This document shows positions 53,839 to 63,195 of a stretch of 64,000 nt of DNA, in pieces. Where the stretch lies: contig CAJNDT010003446.1 of NCBI GenBank assembly GCA_905221615.1, positions 732,180 through 796,179 on the forward strand. Reading direction: 5' to 3'. The translations under genes and the position numbers were made by a program. The notes beneath the pieces are model-generated. The model was not told the DNA's origin and made no database searches. It worked only from the letters and a program-made list of their open reading frames with translations. Each line of letters begins with the position of its first letter. Within the stretch, counting starts at the first letter, position 1. This stretch comes from Symbiodinium sp. CCMP2592. Its lineage: Eukaryota; Sar; Dinophyceae; Suessiales; Symbiodiniaceae.

Positions 53839-54852
53839 CTAAGACGGCCGTGACACCAGTATTTGTACTGTGGGTCCATGCAATGGCCAATGAGCTTCGA
53901 TGCAAGGACAGGTCGAGGCCCACCGTTCTTGCGATCCCAGGTGAAGACTCAGTTCAGCACCGGTGGCCTTTACTCGTACAGTGAAGTGCTTTAACATAGC
54001 TGATGTGGTTGACTTGAAGATCCATATAGAGGTCATTCTGTAAGATATGATGGGCTGTTGGGCCTGGGACGTGTGAGGTGGAGGCCCGAAGACAGAAGCC
54101 CTGCCCTGCAGAGTCCGAAAGTGAGAGTGTCCTTAGGCATAAGATCTCCTCGTTGGCCCGGATTCCCTTGGGTGCAGGTCTGATAGGAACTTGCAACTGA
54201 ATTATCATAACAGGGGTCCATCTATAGTAAACAGTAGGGATGGATCGATTTGGGCACCCGTATCAGGAAGTCCCTGCTGCATCAGGGCTCTCTGCCATGC
54301 CAACAGAGCGGGGTTCGCTTGCACTCCTGCCCCTGAAATCTGGTGACCGTCCCGGCCTAAGCTAACTTCCAAACACGTAGACGACTCGAGATTTCCAAAC
54401 CCAAGCTTTTTCGAGCCTTGTCCATGCTCGATCTTGGCACACTTCCCGAAGCCATGCTTGTATCCACCTACAGCTTCGACCCTAAAGCCAGAAGCCGCAT
54501 GCACTCTTGTCCTAGGTTCGTCCTATATAGTCAGGCGGGCGGCAACAGAGCCCTTGAACCTCAGCCTACTCCCTCTACGGATGTAAAGGAGCTCTCAGAG
54601 AACAACCTCCCAGGTGCCACCCTGCACTGAGAACATCAAGTACCTAGTCATGGGCCAGGTGAAGAGATTCGATTGCGAGGGTTCTAGCGGGGTTCGATTG
54701 CATCTGGTTCTATGCGGGCTGTTTTGTGGAGATAGTTGCAGATCTGCTGCCCTAGGCTCTATGACGAAACCTGCATGTGCCAGTGGTAAGACGGCGCCAT
54801 CTTGGTGGAAGTAGCGGAAACTACCGGATCTCATGGACGTGTTCAGGGTCAT
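53839..54852 (-). CDS. Possible minus-strand exons (several frames)
   Basis: Three minus-strand open stretches follow one another (54852-54595, 54504-54205, 54208-53839 in two frames). Pieces read like protein, for example ISGAGVQANPALLAWQRALM and HFTVRVKATGAELSLHLGSQ. No ATG, splice sites or family could be fixed, and the plus strand is open over parts of it. This is the only place where the minus strand competes seriously. Confidence 0.25.
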
Positions 54853-55099
54853 GATTACTAATCAATTCCATGAGCAATCTAGCTCTTGTTTCCTTTGCCG
54901 TTGTCACTATTATGTGTCTTGCACTCGCAGAAATCAACTCTGCTCGTGGAAGCCCTTAGGCTGTTGCAGGATTGAGGCAGCAGTAGATCCTTAACTTATT
55001 CGTTGAGAGCAGAGCCTTTGAGTGACGAAGGACAATGCTGCAATCTTTCAGCTCATCAAGCTTCTAGCTGCGCTCGTGCTGGGAGTTTTGTCCATCGCC
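54853..55099. other. Upstream flank of the triplicated 106-aa gene
   Basis: The frame of copy 1 is open back to about 55022 (LIKLLAALVLGVLSIA, hydrophobic) but without an ATG, so an N-terminal extension on a spliced exon is possible. Confidence 0.4.
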
Positions 55100-55420
55100 A
55101 TGGCCAGCAGCATCGGCGAGCTCGTGATCGTGGCTCACAAGTTCCTCACTGCTCCGCAGGCGAGCCCACAGAGCTTCTGCAATGTGATCAAGCTGGGCAC
55201 CTTCTGCCGAACAGTGGTTTGGCCATGTCTGCCGCCCCTTCTCATGTACCAGTACATCCGTGGTAAGGACGACGACATGTACGCCATCGATGTCCTCTAC
55301 GCCAAGTCTGGCTCCAAGGAACCCAAAGCCTTCTTCGACGCGTCCCGCTTGAAGGGATCCAGCCACTGGCGCATGCAGCAGGACCTGGAGTCGATCCGGG
55401 CGGCCGCCAATGCTGAGTAG
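55100..55420 (+). CDS. Hypothetical 106-aa protein, copy 1 of 3
   Basis: ATG in a strong context (CGCCATGG), 106 codons, TAG. Begins MASSIGELVIVAHKFLTAPQ. A hydrophobic stretch at residues 39-53 (TVVWPCLPPLLMYQY) could be a short membrane helix or buried core. Then an acidic DDDMYAIDVL segment and a basic/helical C-terminus ending ESIRAAANAE. Cys27, 36 and 43. No known family. In this copy only, the frame upstream of the ATG stays open and hydrophobic for 26 codons, so the native protein may be longer. Confidence 0.65.
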   Translation: MASSIGELVIVAHKFLTAPQASPQSFCNVIKLGTFCRTVVWPCLPPLLMYQYIRGKDDDMYAIDVLYAKSGSKEPKAFFDASRLKGSSHWRMQQDLESIRAAANAE

Positions 55421-55742
55421 ACAGATACTGTGCACAGCAGTCTTTGATTTCTGATAGTAAACGAAAAGGGAGTCTTGCCACATCTTGCCACCACGCGTTC
55501 TGAGCGGCAAAATGTTCTCGTGCATGTGTTTGCCGGGCTTTATCGAGAGCTTCATTCTGGGGCGGTTAGGAAACTCAGGCATGCGGGGTGCGGGTAACGA
55601 TTGCGATTTTCATTTGTGCTTGAGGTGAAAAACTCTACTGAGCATTGTGCTCTTGCAGTGAAACAGCTATCCCTGCTTTTATACGTCTGCCAGTCGGGCT
55701 CCTATGGTTGTGCGAACACCAAGTCTGCGCTGAGACGTCGCC
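55421..55742. other. Spacer between copies 1 and 2
   Basis: No visible similarity to the copy 2-3 spacer or to the DNA before copy 1, apart from short words next to the stop codon (TAGACAG versus TAGGCAG). Confidence 0.55.
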
Positions 55743-56063
55743 ATGGCCAGCAGCATCGGCGAGCTCGTGATCGTGGCTCACAAGTTCCTCACTGCTCCGC
55801 AGGCGAGCCCACAGAGCTTCTGCAATGTGATCAAGCTGGGCACCTTCTGCCGAACAGTGGTTTGGCCATGTCTGCCGCCCCTTCTCATGTACCAGTACAT
55901 CCGTGGTAAGGACGACGACATGTACGCCATCGATGTCCTCTACGCCAAGTCTGGCTCCAAGGAACCCAAAGCCTTCTTCGACGCGTCCCGCTTGAAGGGA
56001 TCCAGCCACTGGCGCATGCAGCAGGACCTGGAGTCGATCCGGGCGGCCGCCAACGCTGAGTAG
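55743..56063 (+). CDS. Hypothetical 106-aa protein, copy 2 of 3
   Basis: The protein is identical to copy 1. The only nucleotide difference I see in 321 bp is a silent AAC for AAT three codons before the stop. Upstream DNA (TGAGACGTCGCCATGG) has an in-frame stop just before the ATG, so this copy cannot have the N-terminal extension that is open in copy 1 unless it is spliced on. Confidence 0.6.
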   Translation: MASSIGELVIVAHKFLTAPQASPQSFCNVIKLGTFCRTVVWPCLPPLLMYQYIRGKDDDMYAIDVLYAKSGSKEPKAFFDASRLKGSSHWRMQQDLESIRAAANAE

Positions 56064-56357
56064 GCAGTAGACATCTCAGGCTGCATGAAGCAGGCCGAAC
56101 TCGACTCGGTTTTGGTATCCCGTGCGAAATGATCGGGACAACCTGGTGCAGCAAGAAAGGAGACATGCAGAGAGATTGCCATAGATGATGCCATGTAATC
56201 GCCAACCGTAGCTCTTCATACATGCTTGACATTCTTGTCGGTTCGCCCGTCTGCCTGCATCTTGTATGTTCTGCCGTGTGCATATGTCAGGGCTCGAAAG
56301 CAGAGCACATCCAGAGTGGACCCCCGGCCAGTGCGGGCCACCAAGACTTAGATAGCC
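56064..56357. other. Spacer between copies 2 and 3
   Basis: Unrelated to the first spacer. No gene. Confidence 0.5.
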
Positions 56358-56678
56358 ATGGCCAGCAGCATCGGCGAGCTCGTGATCGTGGCTCACAAGT
56401 TCCTCACTGCTCCGCAGGCGAGCCCACAGAGCTTCTGCAATGTGATCAAGCTGGGCACCTTCTGCCGAACAGTGGTTTGGCCATGTCTGCCGCCCCTTCT
56501 CATGTACCAGTACATCCGTGGTAAGGACGACGACATGTACGCCATCGATGTCCTCTACGCCAAGTCTGGCTCCAAGGAACCCAAAGCCTTCTTCGACGCG
56601 TCCCGCTTGAAGGGATCCAGCCACTGGCGCATGCAGCAGGACCTGGAGTCGATCCGGGCGGCCGCCAATGCAGAGTGA
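56358..56678 (+). CDS. Hypothetical 106-aa protein, copy 3 of 3
   Basis: The protein is identical to copies 1 and 2. Nucleotides differ only at the penultimate Ala codon (GCA for GCT) and the stop (TGA instead of TAG). Both flanks differ from those of the other copies. An AGATAGCCATGG context retains the GCCATGG start. Whether all three are genes, alternative exons or converted copies is open. Confidence 0.6.
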   Translation: MASSIGELVIVAHKFLTAPQASPQSFCNVIKLGTFCRTVVWPCLPPLLMYQYIRGKDDDMYAIDVLYAKSGSKEPKAFFDASRLKGSSHWRMQQDLESIRAAANAE

Positions 56679-57046
56679 CCTGCCAGGGCTGGCAGCACGC
56701 CCTTAGGCCCCAGACCGTGGCAAGCTTCATGACCAGAACTTTTTTAAAGTCGCACCTGGAGCAAGTCCAGTGTTTCGAAAGTCTGGATTGAGGCGCCGTG
56801 GGCTCGAGATGCAACTCTTGCGAGCCCGTCCATGGCGAAGCTACGAACTAGGTTCAAAAGCACGCATGCCGCATACGGGATTCGAGTGGGCGTATTCGCA
56901 GTAGACACTAGGCATTGCAAGTGTTTCGTCTTCTGATGATTGTCAAGGTCAGAGTTGTTTACGTGTAATTAGCGGTTCTGAAGTATTGCCATCCGTCGTG
57001 TTATCATCAAAAGCCTGGTGTTGTCGACACCCACTGTCATAAGTAA
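56679..57046. other. 3' flank of the 106-aa gene cluster
   Basis: No gene recognised. Confidence 0.45.
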
Positions 57047-57154
57047 CATGGGAGTTTCCGAAAATAGGGGACCCAAATACAGTACCCTAAGTAGTAGGAT
57101 CCTTTTTATCAGGACCCCAAAATAAGAACCCCTTGTGTTTCGGAAAATCCCACA
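57047..57154. repeat. Foldback element, family B, copy 6
   Basis: CATGGGAGTTTCCGAAAATA on the left and TGTTTCGGAAAATCCCACA on the right. The interior is in the opposite orientation to copy 2 (GTACCCTAAGTAGTAGGATC). Confidence 0.7.
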
Positions 57155-57237
57155 TTTTTCTGTCATGATCATGCTGAGTACACTCCCCTCCACCTTCAAG
57201 TGGCATCGTTGAGCCCGAAGCGATTCCCGTAGAGCAG

Positions 57238-57312
57238 GTACTTGGAGGTTCAGGGGTAGCTACAGGTGGGGTTATATGTCCTGTAACATGGGTTATATCT
57301 ATGAGAACCTGT
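57238..57312. repeat. Family E element, half copy, inverted
   Basis: GTACTTGGAGGTTCAGGGGT through AACATGGGTTATATCTAT matches the reverse complement of the right half of 31398-31512. Confidence 0.6.
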
Positions 57313-57707
57313 GAAGTTTCGATTCTATATACACCAGCTTCCGAATGCCCATAGTGTAGCTGCTGACGGGGGCAATCCAGGGTCCGTCAACCCTAAGCCC
57401 GCAGCTCGAAACCCAAAGCCCCTACACACCGCCGCCAGAATCTCAACCCTACACCTTATGCTAGAATCGAGTCGACTAGATGGCAAAATAGAGGAGAATA
57501 GGATAGATAGACCAGTTAGATCATGCATAGTACACCGGATCAGTACAACACACCAGGCCATGAAGCCATAAAGGCTTAGATCTCCCTCTGTTTTTGGCGC
57601 CAGGCTTTGAAAGTCAGCCCACTTCAGACGGCGAAGCTGAAAGACGTCCTCCAGTGCCTGGCTGGGGGCTACAAGAAGCGTAGCCCGGCCGTGGGTTTTG
57701 GGGTTAA
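57313..57707. other. Stretch with no recognisable gene
   Basis: Short overlapping frames on both strands, no coding character. Confidence 0.4.
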
Positions 57708-57812
57708 AAAGCCAAGATCCCTTAGTTAAGGGATATTCATTAAATCATATTAGGATCCTACTATAATTTACGGACTATTCCTGAATTAAAGGGATATTGC
57801 AGTCTCTGGGAT
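57708..57812. repeat. Palindromic element, family C (diverged)
   Basis: GATCCCTTAGTTAAGGGATA on the left, TTAAAGGGATATTGCAGTCT on the right, with AAATCATATTAGGATCC in the middle. Confidence 0.5.
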
Positions 57813-58540
57813 ATGGGGTTTTGAACAGTTACCAGAACACTTCTTCGGGTGCCTCATTGTACGTTTGGTAAAATGTACCCCGCAACCATGTTCTACTGGT
57901 GATGGCCCGTGTGCTAGGCTGTGGAGTTTCTAGAGGGCGGCTGTTCGGGATGAAGTGACCATAGCGACTCTGATGACGACTTGTCGCAGCCGCACGTAAG
58001 TGCCGATCACTGAACCCGATGTCGACAGCCCTTCCGAGCGAACAGTTCTACATGCGGTGAACATTGGTTACCCTAGGTCCAGGTGGAGGCCTATGCCAGG
58101 GCTTTTGTGGCAAGCCTTAAACCCAAGAAGCCCCGAAGAAGCTCATGTTCTTTCCTGTGTGAGCCTGTGGGAGGACCCTGGGTTGAATGCGGGAAACCCG
58201 GGGTTAGATCCCCTTCAAGAGCAAGGCAGCCCTATGCCAAATGGGCCCGGCATGTGCCGCGACATCACCAAGAACAGCCTCAAGGTGCACCCGAGTGTTT
58301 CTTCTCATGCTGTTGGGTGGCCGATGAGGATCTCAGCTGTAGGCAGCGGGCTTTTCAGGAGCAGTGCATTGTCTACAGGGCGTGGCTTCGGCGATCATCC
58401 TGGCCTAGCCTATTTTCTTGGCACGCTCAGTGTATTTGTCCTCAGCGCGTAGCCACTAGCGTGACCTGCGCCAGAACTCCAAAGAAACTGGCAGTTTGAG
58501 ATATGCCCGGCCCTACACCCTAAACCCTACTCCTGGTTTG
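57813..58540. other. Region with two overlapping weak ORFs
   Basis: Plus-strand frames 58000-58452 (150 aa) and 58083-58499 (138 aa) overlap in different frames. The second has a Cys-rich patch (ECFFSCCWVADEDLSCRQRA) that could be real coding, but neither is convincing. Confidence 0.3.
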
Positions 58541-58895
58541 GCCGAGTGCGAGCGCCGAAACCCTCAAAGCCCAGACATTAGAAAGGAGCTCGAAAAAAAC
58601 CTTCAAAGCCCAGACATTAGAAAAGAGCTCGAAAAAACTCTCAAAGCACAGACCTTAGAAAGGAGCTCAAGAAGAAACCCTCAAAGCCCAGACTTTAGAA
58701 AGGAGCTCAAAAAGAAAGGCCTCAAAGCCCAGACGTTAGAAAGGAGCTCAGAAAGAAACCCTCAAAGCCCAGACCTTAGAAAGGAGCTCAAAAAGAAAGG
58801 CTTCGAAGCCCAGACATTAGGAATCATCTCAAAAAGAAACCCTCAAAGCCCAGACTTTAGAAAGGAGTTCAAAAAAGAAACCCTCAAAGCCCAAC
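58541..58895 (+). repeat. Eight-unit tandem repeat (38-41 bp) behind the shared 23-bp motif
   Basis: Starts with the 23-bp motif (GCCGAGTGCGAGCGCCGAAA). Then come eight units built on CCCAGACATTAGAAAGGAGC followed by an A-rich part and CTCAAAG. Unit lengths by count are 39, 38, 40, 41, 40, 41, 40 and 41 bp. A 190-aa frame (58496-59068) runs through it, but because unit lengths are not multiples of three the peptide alternates between frames. I do not call it a gene. Confidence 0.8.
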
Positions 58896-59630
58896 CCGCC
58901 CTGCTGGAACCGGCCCTTGCCGAGGTGAAGCCAGGACACCACAGCGCAGCGACCTGCCAGGCGCCGGCATCCGGATTTTTTTTGCTGCACTGGGGGCTAG
59001 GAAAGCTCTTGGGGTGTTGTTGTGCTTGCCTTTGTAAAATAGATAAATGCATATTTGTGTCTTTTTAAATAGGTAGGTGCGTATTCTACAAAATAATGTC
59101 GAGTATGCCTTCTTGTGCTTGTCTAGTTGGCCTGCTATCAGAGTTATTTCTTGTTCACAGTCAGGACGGGGGTGGTGTAATCACACCAGTGTGATCGCCA
59201 TTTGTCGGGTCATTGCTATGTTTTCTTGTCGCCACTAGATGCGTATTGTGACTATTGCTTTGCCAGCTGCTGTTGTCAGTCTTGCCAGTCATGATGTTGC
59301 AGCGTAGCGCCATCCCATCCGGCTAGTTTCGACTATGCTCGAATATTCCCACAAGAACCGTTTGGATTTGGAACTTGCGGTCATGTGGGGTTGCACAGCT
59401 AGCATGCCGGCGCCTTCGCTTCATTGGCTGACGGTTGTGGTCTAAGTGCTAAACCCCGGCAAACTAAGCCTTCGAGCCTAAACTTCGGAGTGCAAAGGCC
59501 GAGGATGGGCTTGTGTGAGGGTGAAAGACGTGGAAAGCGGATATCGCATCACAGTGGTTGTGGATTACGATGGTGTTTATGCCTATTCCTACTACAAACC
59601 ATCATCACAAATATGAGCCTTCTTTCTATC
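58896..59630. other. Stretch with no recognisable gene
   Basis: No supported frame. Confidence 0.4.
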
Positions 59631-59674
59631 TACTACTATTGCTACTGCTCCTACTCAGGCTGCTGCTGCTGCTC

Positions 59675-59734
<60 letters not shown>

Positions 59735-59735
59735 G
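59631..59735. repeat. CTA trinucleotide tract
   Basis: (CTA)n of about 20 units at 59674-59733, after mixed CTG/CTC triplets. Confidence 0.95.
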
Positions 59736-59930
59736 CACGAATAGTAAAATGATAGCAATCTTATCGTAATAGTAGATATAATAACACTAATCATGGGAAA
59801 AAACAATAGAAATGCGAATATAATTCGCGGAAGTAATCACCAGAATAGTACTAAGAATAGCAACGTCCCTTGTACTGGGTTCCTGACTAGTACCCTTTTG
59901 CCCTTGTTCTTTTAGGGTACCGTCCTTTTT

Positions 59931-60246
59931 AGGGTCCCGTTATAAAAGCCGAATAGTAGGAAAAGGGTACCCTTATTAAAAAAGGGGCTACTCAGGAACC
60001 TACGGTTGATATAAATCCTGCATTACCCAGAATTACGAATATACCCGAATTCCCATAGTTTAGGGTCCTTAAGGTAATGCAGGATTTATATCATCAACCG
60101 TAGTGCATATTGGTGCCATATTATAACAGGGACCCAACAAGGGACCCTAATTTTGCCAACCACCCATATGCACTAGGTTCCTGAGTAGCCCCTTTTTAAT
60201 AAGGGTACTTTTTTTCCTACTATTCGGCTTTTGATAACGGGACCCT
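59931..60246. repeat. Nested foldback element
   Basis: Outer arms 59931-60001 and 60175-60246 are near-perfect inverted repeats (about 71 bp: AGGGTCCCGTTATAAAAGCC at one end, GGCTTTTGATAACGGGACCC at the other). Inside them is a second pair, 60002-60027 and 60073-60101 (ACGGTTGATATAAATCCTGC and complement). A 73-bp segment between inner and outer right arms is unpaired. Confidence 0.8.
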
Positions 60247-60267
60247 AGTTTTGACAACCACCCGTAT

Positions 60268-60328
60268 GATTCCTAGGTATATACCCTTCATATAGCTATT
60301 AAATTCTCATTATATAGCCCATTATAGG
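60268..60328. repeat. Dispersed repeat, family F, copy 2 (inverted)
   Basis: Reverse complement of 26442-26502 (CCTAGGTATATACCCTTCAT to TATATAGCCCATTATAGGG). A shorter piece follows at 60568-60589. Confidence 0.65.
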
Positions 60329-60377
60329 GTAGGGGTCCCAAATAAGGGTGCCTCCTTTCCCCTTTGATAGTGCGTAT

Positions 60378-60711
60378 GATTCCTTCTTTCAAGGCCGCCT
60401 CTTAATATGCACTAGATTCCTGAGTAGTCCCTATTTAAAATGGTTCCCATATGGGTTTCGGGGGTTAGGATCAAATACGAACAAGTGTACCCTGATTATA
60501 ATAAAGAGGCTATTCAGGAGCCTGGTGCATATGATTCCTTCTTCAAGGCCGCCTGGATACACATTATATTATATAGCCCATTATAGGGTGGGGGTTTCAT
60601 TCCTTCTTTCAAGGCCGCCTGGAGGAACGAGACCTGGTACCGCTTGGCCGACTGCTGGGACTCTCAGATGACAGATCCTCGGCCTGGAGACCGGCCGAAT
60701 TCCAAAAAGTA
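60378..60711 (+). pseudogene. Three partial copies of one exon, interspersed with palindromic DNA
   Basis: GATTCCTTCTTTCAAGGCCG (then CCT) occurs at 60378, 60533 (minus one T) and 60599. In the second copy it reads DSFFKAAW. The third copy, in an adjacent frame, continues as AAWRNETWYRLADCWDSQM and DPRPGDRPNSKK for about 35 codons before a microsatellite. Between the copies are pieces of the 59931 element (ATGCACTAGATTCCTGAGTAG and its complement). These look like truncated duplicates of one exon. Confidence 0.4.
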
Positions 60712-60776
60712 CATATACTATGTAGTAGAGACTATGTATAGCATATGGTATAGAGTATAACCATACGTCTACATAT

Positions 60777-60812
<36 letters not shown>

Positions 60813-61700
60813 TATGATGATTTGTGAATATATAGTGTATAGTCTATGTTGTGTGGTGTAGAGTATCCGTAAGGTGTTAGGTCTTTTTGCGCTTCAGGGC
60901 CAGGGCGTTTGCTTCTTTCAGAACAGAGAAAGGTTTCTATGAGGGGCTTGTACATGATTTTCGCTAAGGCCTTTTGTAAGGTTTGCTATGCATGCATCGT
61001 TTGCATTGGTAAACAAGGTTTTATAGAGGAGATCTATAGGGTGTTCTAGATGTACGGCGCACGGGCGATACAGACTTTTCTTTGAGAGTTTCGATAAGGT
61101 TTGCGATACGGGTGCTTGCAAGGGGTAGCTAACATTTTTTGTGATGCAAATTGAGGCTTTCTGTAAGGCTTTTTGAAGTCATGGCAAAAAGTGGGGGGCC
61201 CTTAAAGGAACCTTAAAGCCTCAACCCTAACATAGCAGTACTCAGCCATGAGGGAGGCAAAGAAAACATAGCAGCCCCTTTTGGGAGCCCGAGTCCTGAG
61301 GGTGAGGAGAAGGCGATCTGCTCCAAGTCTCCCATCAACCTGGTTCCAGAGATGGCTGGCTCTACGGAAGGAGGCGGAGGGGTCCCGGGGTCCTGAGGCC
61401 TGCATTGATTACTCAGTCTTTTTGTAAGTTTTGTTTCGTTTAGTTCCCTGAGAGGCTCGCTGACCTTCAACATGGCCCCAGCAACTTGGCATCCGCCATC
61501 CAGCACCCTTTGCCTGCCAGCACGTTCAGGGATTTCATGCCGTCTTGACTAGTGGTGATTTTGAAGGGCTACGGGTTTATAGTTCCAGGGATCTCGGTAC
61601 TCTATTCCGGGCACTTTCTTTGGTACAAGCCGTCCGGCTGAGGGAAGCGACTGGGAGCTTGGCGTAAACAAGCGCTCAAACAAAAAGACCCGACGCGAAG
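60712..61700. other. Gene-poor stretch with a CA/TA tract
   Basis: (CA)n(TA)n at about 60778-60812. No supported frame elsewhere. Confidence 0.4.
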
Positions 61701-62080
61701 GTCAAGTCCGTGACTGTGACGCCAAGCAACTACACCCTGGATGCTCTGCCAAATGTGTGCCTTGGCTTCACCGAAAGCCTGGAAGGGCTATACTGCATTG
61801 ATTACTATATACTATAATATATGTGTACAACATATGCTGTATTCCCTACACATACTATATATCCTGCAGGGTCCGGTTGCAGTGGAAGCAGATTCAGTAG
61901 AACAAGTCCCTGTAGGAGGTTGCACACAAAGTCGAAGCCGTTGACAGACATACCCGCACCAAGGTTTGCAGTGCCGGGCGCCATCACGAACTTTGGGAGC
62001 ATGGTGGCCGCTGACCTGCGATATAAGGTTGCCACCAACCCGTTCTCAACGGAGCCTCAGAGGCCTTGCATACATAAATA

Positions 62081-62081
<1 letters not shown>
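61701..62081 (+). CDS. Possible two-exon gene end, unknown protein
   Basis: Following a GCGAAG that could be an acceptor, 61701 onward reads VKSVTVTPSNYTLDALPNVC, then LGFTESLEGLYC, before entering AT-rich DNA with stops. A second coding-like stretch in another frame starts near 61925 and reads KPLTDIPAPRFAVPGAITNF, then SMVAADLRYKVATNPFSTEP, and stops at 62081. An intron of roughly 100 bp in between (a TATCCTGCAG acceptor is available near 61870) would connect them. High third-position GC supports both. Not recognised. Confidence 0.4.
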
Positions 62082-62130
<49 letters not shown>

Positions 62131-62200
62131 GGTATATGTACATATATATTTACAAATTTATAAGTAGATATTATATCTGTATCTATGTGTAGATATAGAT
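62082..62200. repeat. TA microsatellite
   Basis: (TA)n at about 62087-62150 with TATG interruptions. Confidence 0.9.
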
Positions 62201-62794
62201 ATGTCGTATTCGTGTATAGGAGTACTACTATCTGTCTATCTATCTGCACCCGAAGCCTTAAAGCTTTCCAAAATCAGAGCCACCAAAAGCAGGCGGTACA
62301 CTGACTTGCGCGGCAAGTCTCGGGTTGCTCTCCCAAGAGCCCTGACTCTGAGGGTAGTTCCCGCAGAACCCGAAAACCTGAAGCCCAAAAGGGTCCAAAA
62401 AAACAAGAAACCCAAAAGCCGTAAAAGAAGCGTATTAAAAAAAAGAAACCCTAAAGCCTTAAATCCTTAACCCTAAGCTTCAAGCCATGTTGGCTCCAGC
62501 GCGAGCTATGACTTGCTGTTTGCCGATCCCATGCAAGCCTTGTCACTTCGTAAAGATGGCTCCTGTTTGACCCTTCGTCCTAGACCTCCAGTATGCTAGA
62601 TTGGGCTTTGGAGTACAATACTTTAATTAACACTTGTTTCTTAAAGGAACTATTATCAAATGGAGGTTTATACGTTTTTCTCCTTGGTTATTTAAACGCG
62701 CAGTAGACGCTGGCTACTGACATCGGAACCTTCACCCCAAGCCCTAAACCCCAAGCTGGCAAACAGAAGCCTCACGCCGAGCTTCACTTGGGTG
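62201..62794. other. Stretch with no recognisable gene
   Basis: A Lys/Pro-rich frame (to 62470) comes from CCCAAAAG/CCCTAAA-like words and is not called. Confidence 0.4.
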
Positions 62795-62895
62795 GTTGTC
62801 AAAAATCATGGTCCCTTTTGGGGTCCCTATCATAATGCGGCTCCTATTCTCTGGGTACCCAAAAAGAGGGATCTTAATTTTGACAATCACCCACT
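62795..62895. repeat. Inverted-repeat element
   Basis: GGGTGGTTGTCAAAAATCAT on the left, TTAATTTTGACAATCACCCA on the right. The interior (GGTCCC, GCTCCTATTCT, GGGTACCC) resembles family B. Right-end words (TTTTGACAACCACCC) also occur at 60249. Confidence 0.65.
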
Positions 62896-62979
62896 TAGAA
62901 GTGTAACTCAGGTCAACGGCCGAAGCTCCTTGTCGACCTCGTGGTTGAGGAAAGCACTATAGCGTAGTAGAAGAGTAGT

Positions 62980-63065
62980 ATACACACATATACATACATA
63001 TATAATTACATACATACAGACATACGTACAGACATACATACAAATATAAATACATACATACACAA

Positions 63066-63121
<56 letters not shown>

Positions 63122-63145
63122 GTATATACATATATATACATATAG

Positions 63146-63189
<44 letters not shown>

Positions 63190-63195
63190 TTAAAT
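62980..63195. repeat. TA/CA/CATA microsatellite cluster
   Basis: CATA/CAGA tetranucleotides, (CA)n, then long (TA)n to about 63187. Confidence 0.95.

Noticed and set aside
55040-55062. CAGCTCATCAAG upstream of the 106-aa gene as a spliced-leader relic
   Set aside because: Needs an insertion and several mismatches to resemble the leader, and is not better than chance.
58541-58895. CRISPR-like array
   Set aside because: Units are contiguous 38-41-bp tandem repeats without unique spacers, in a eukaryotic context.
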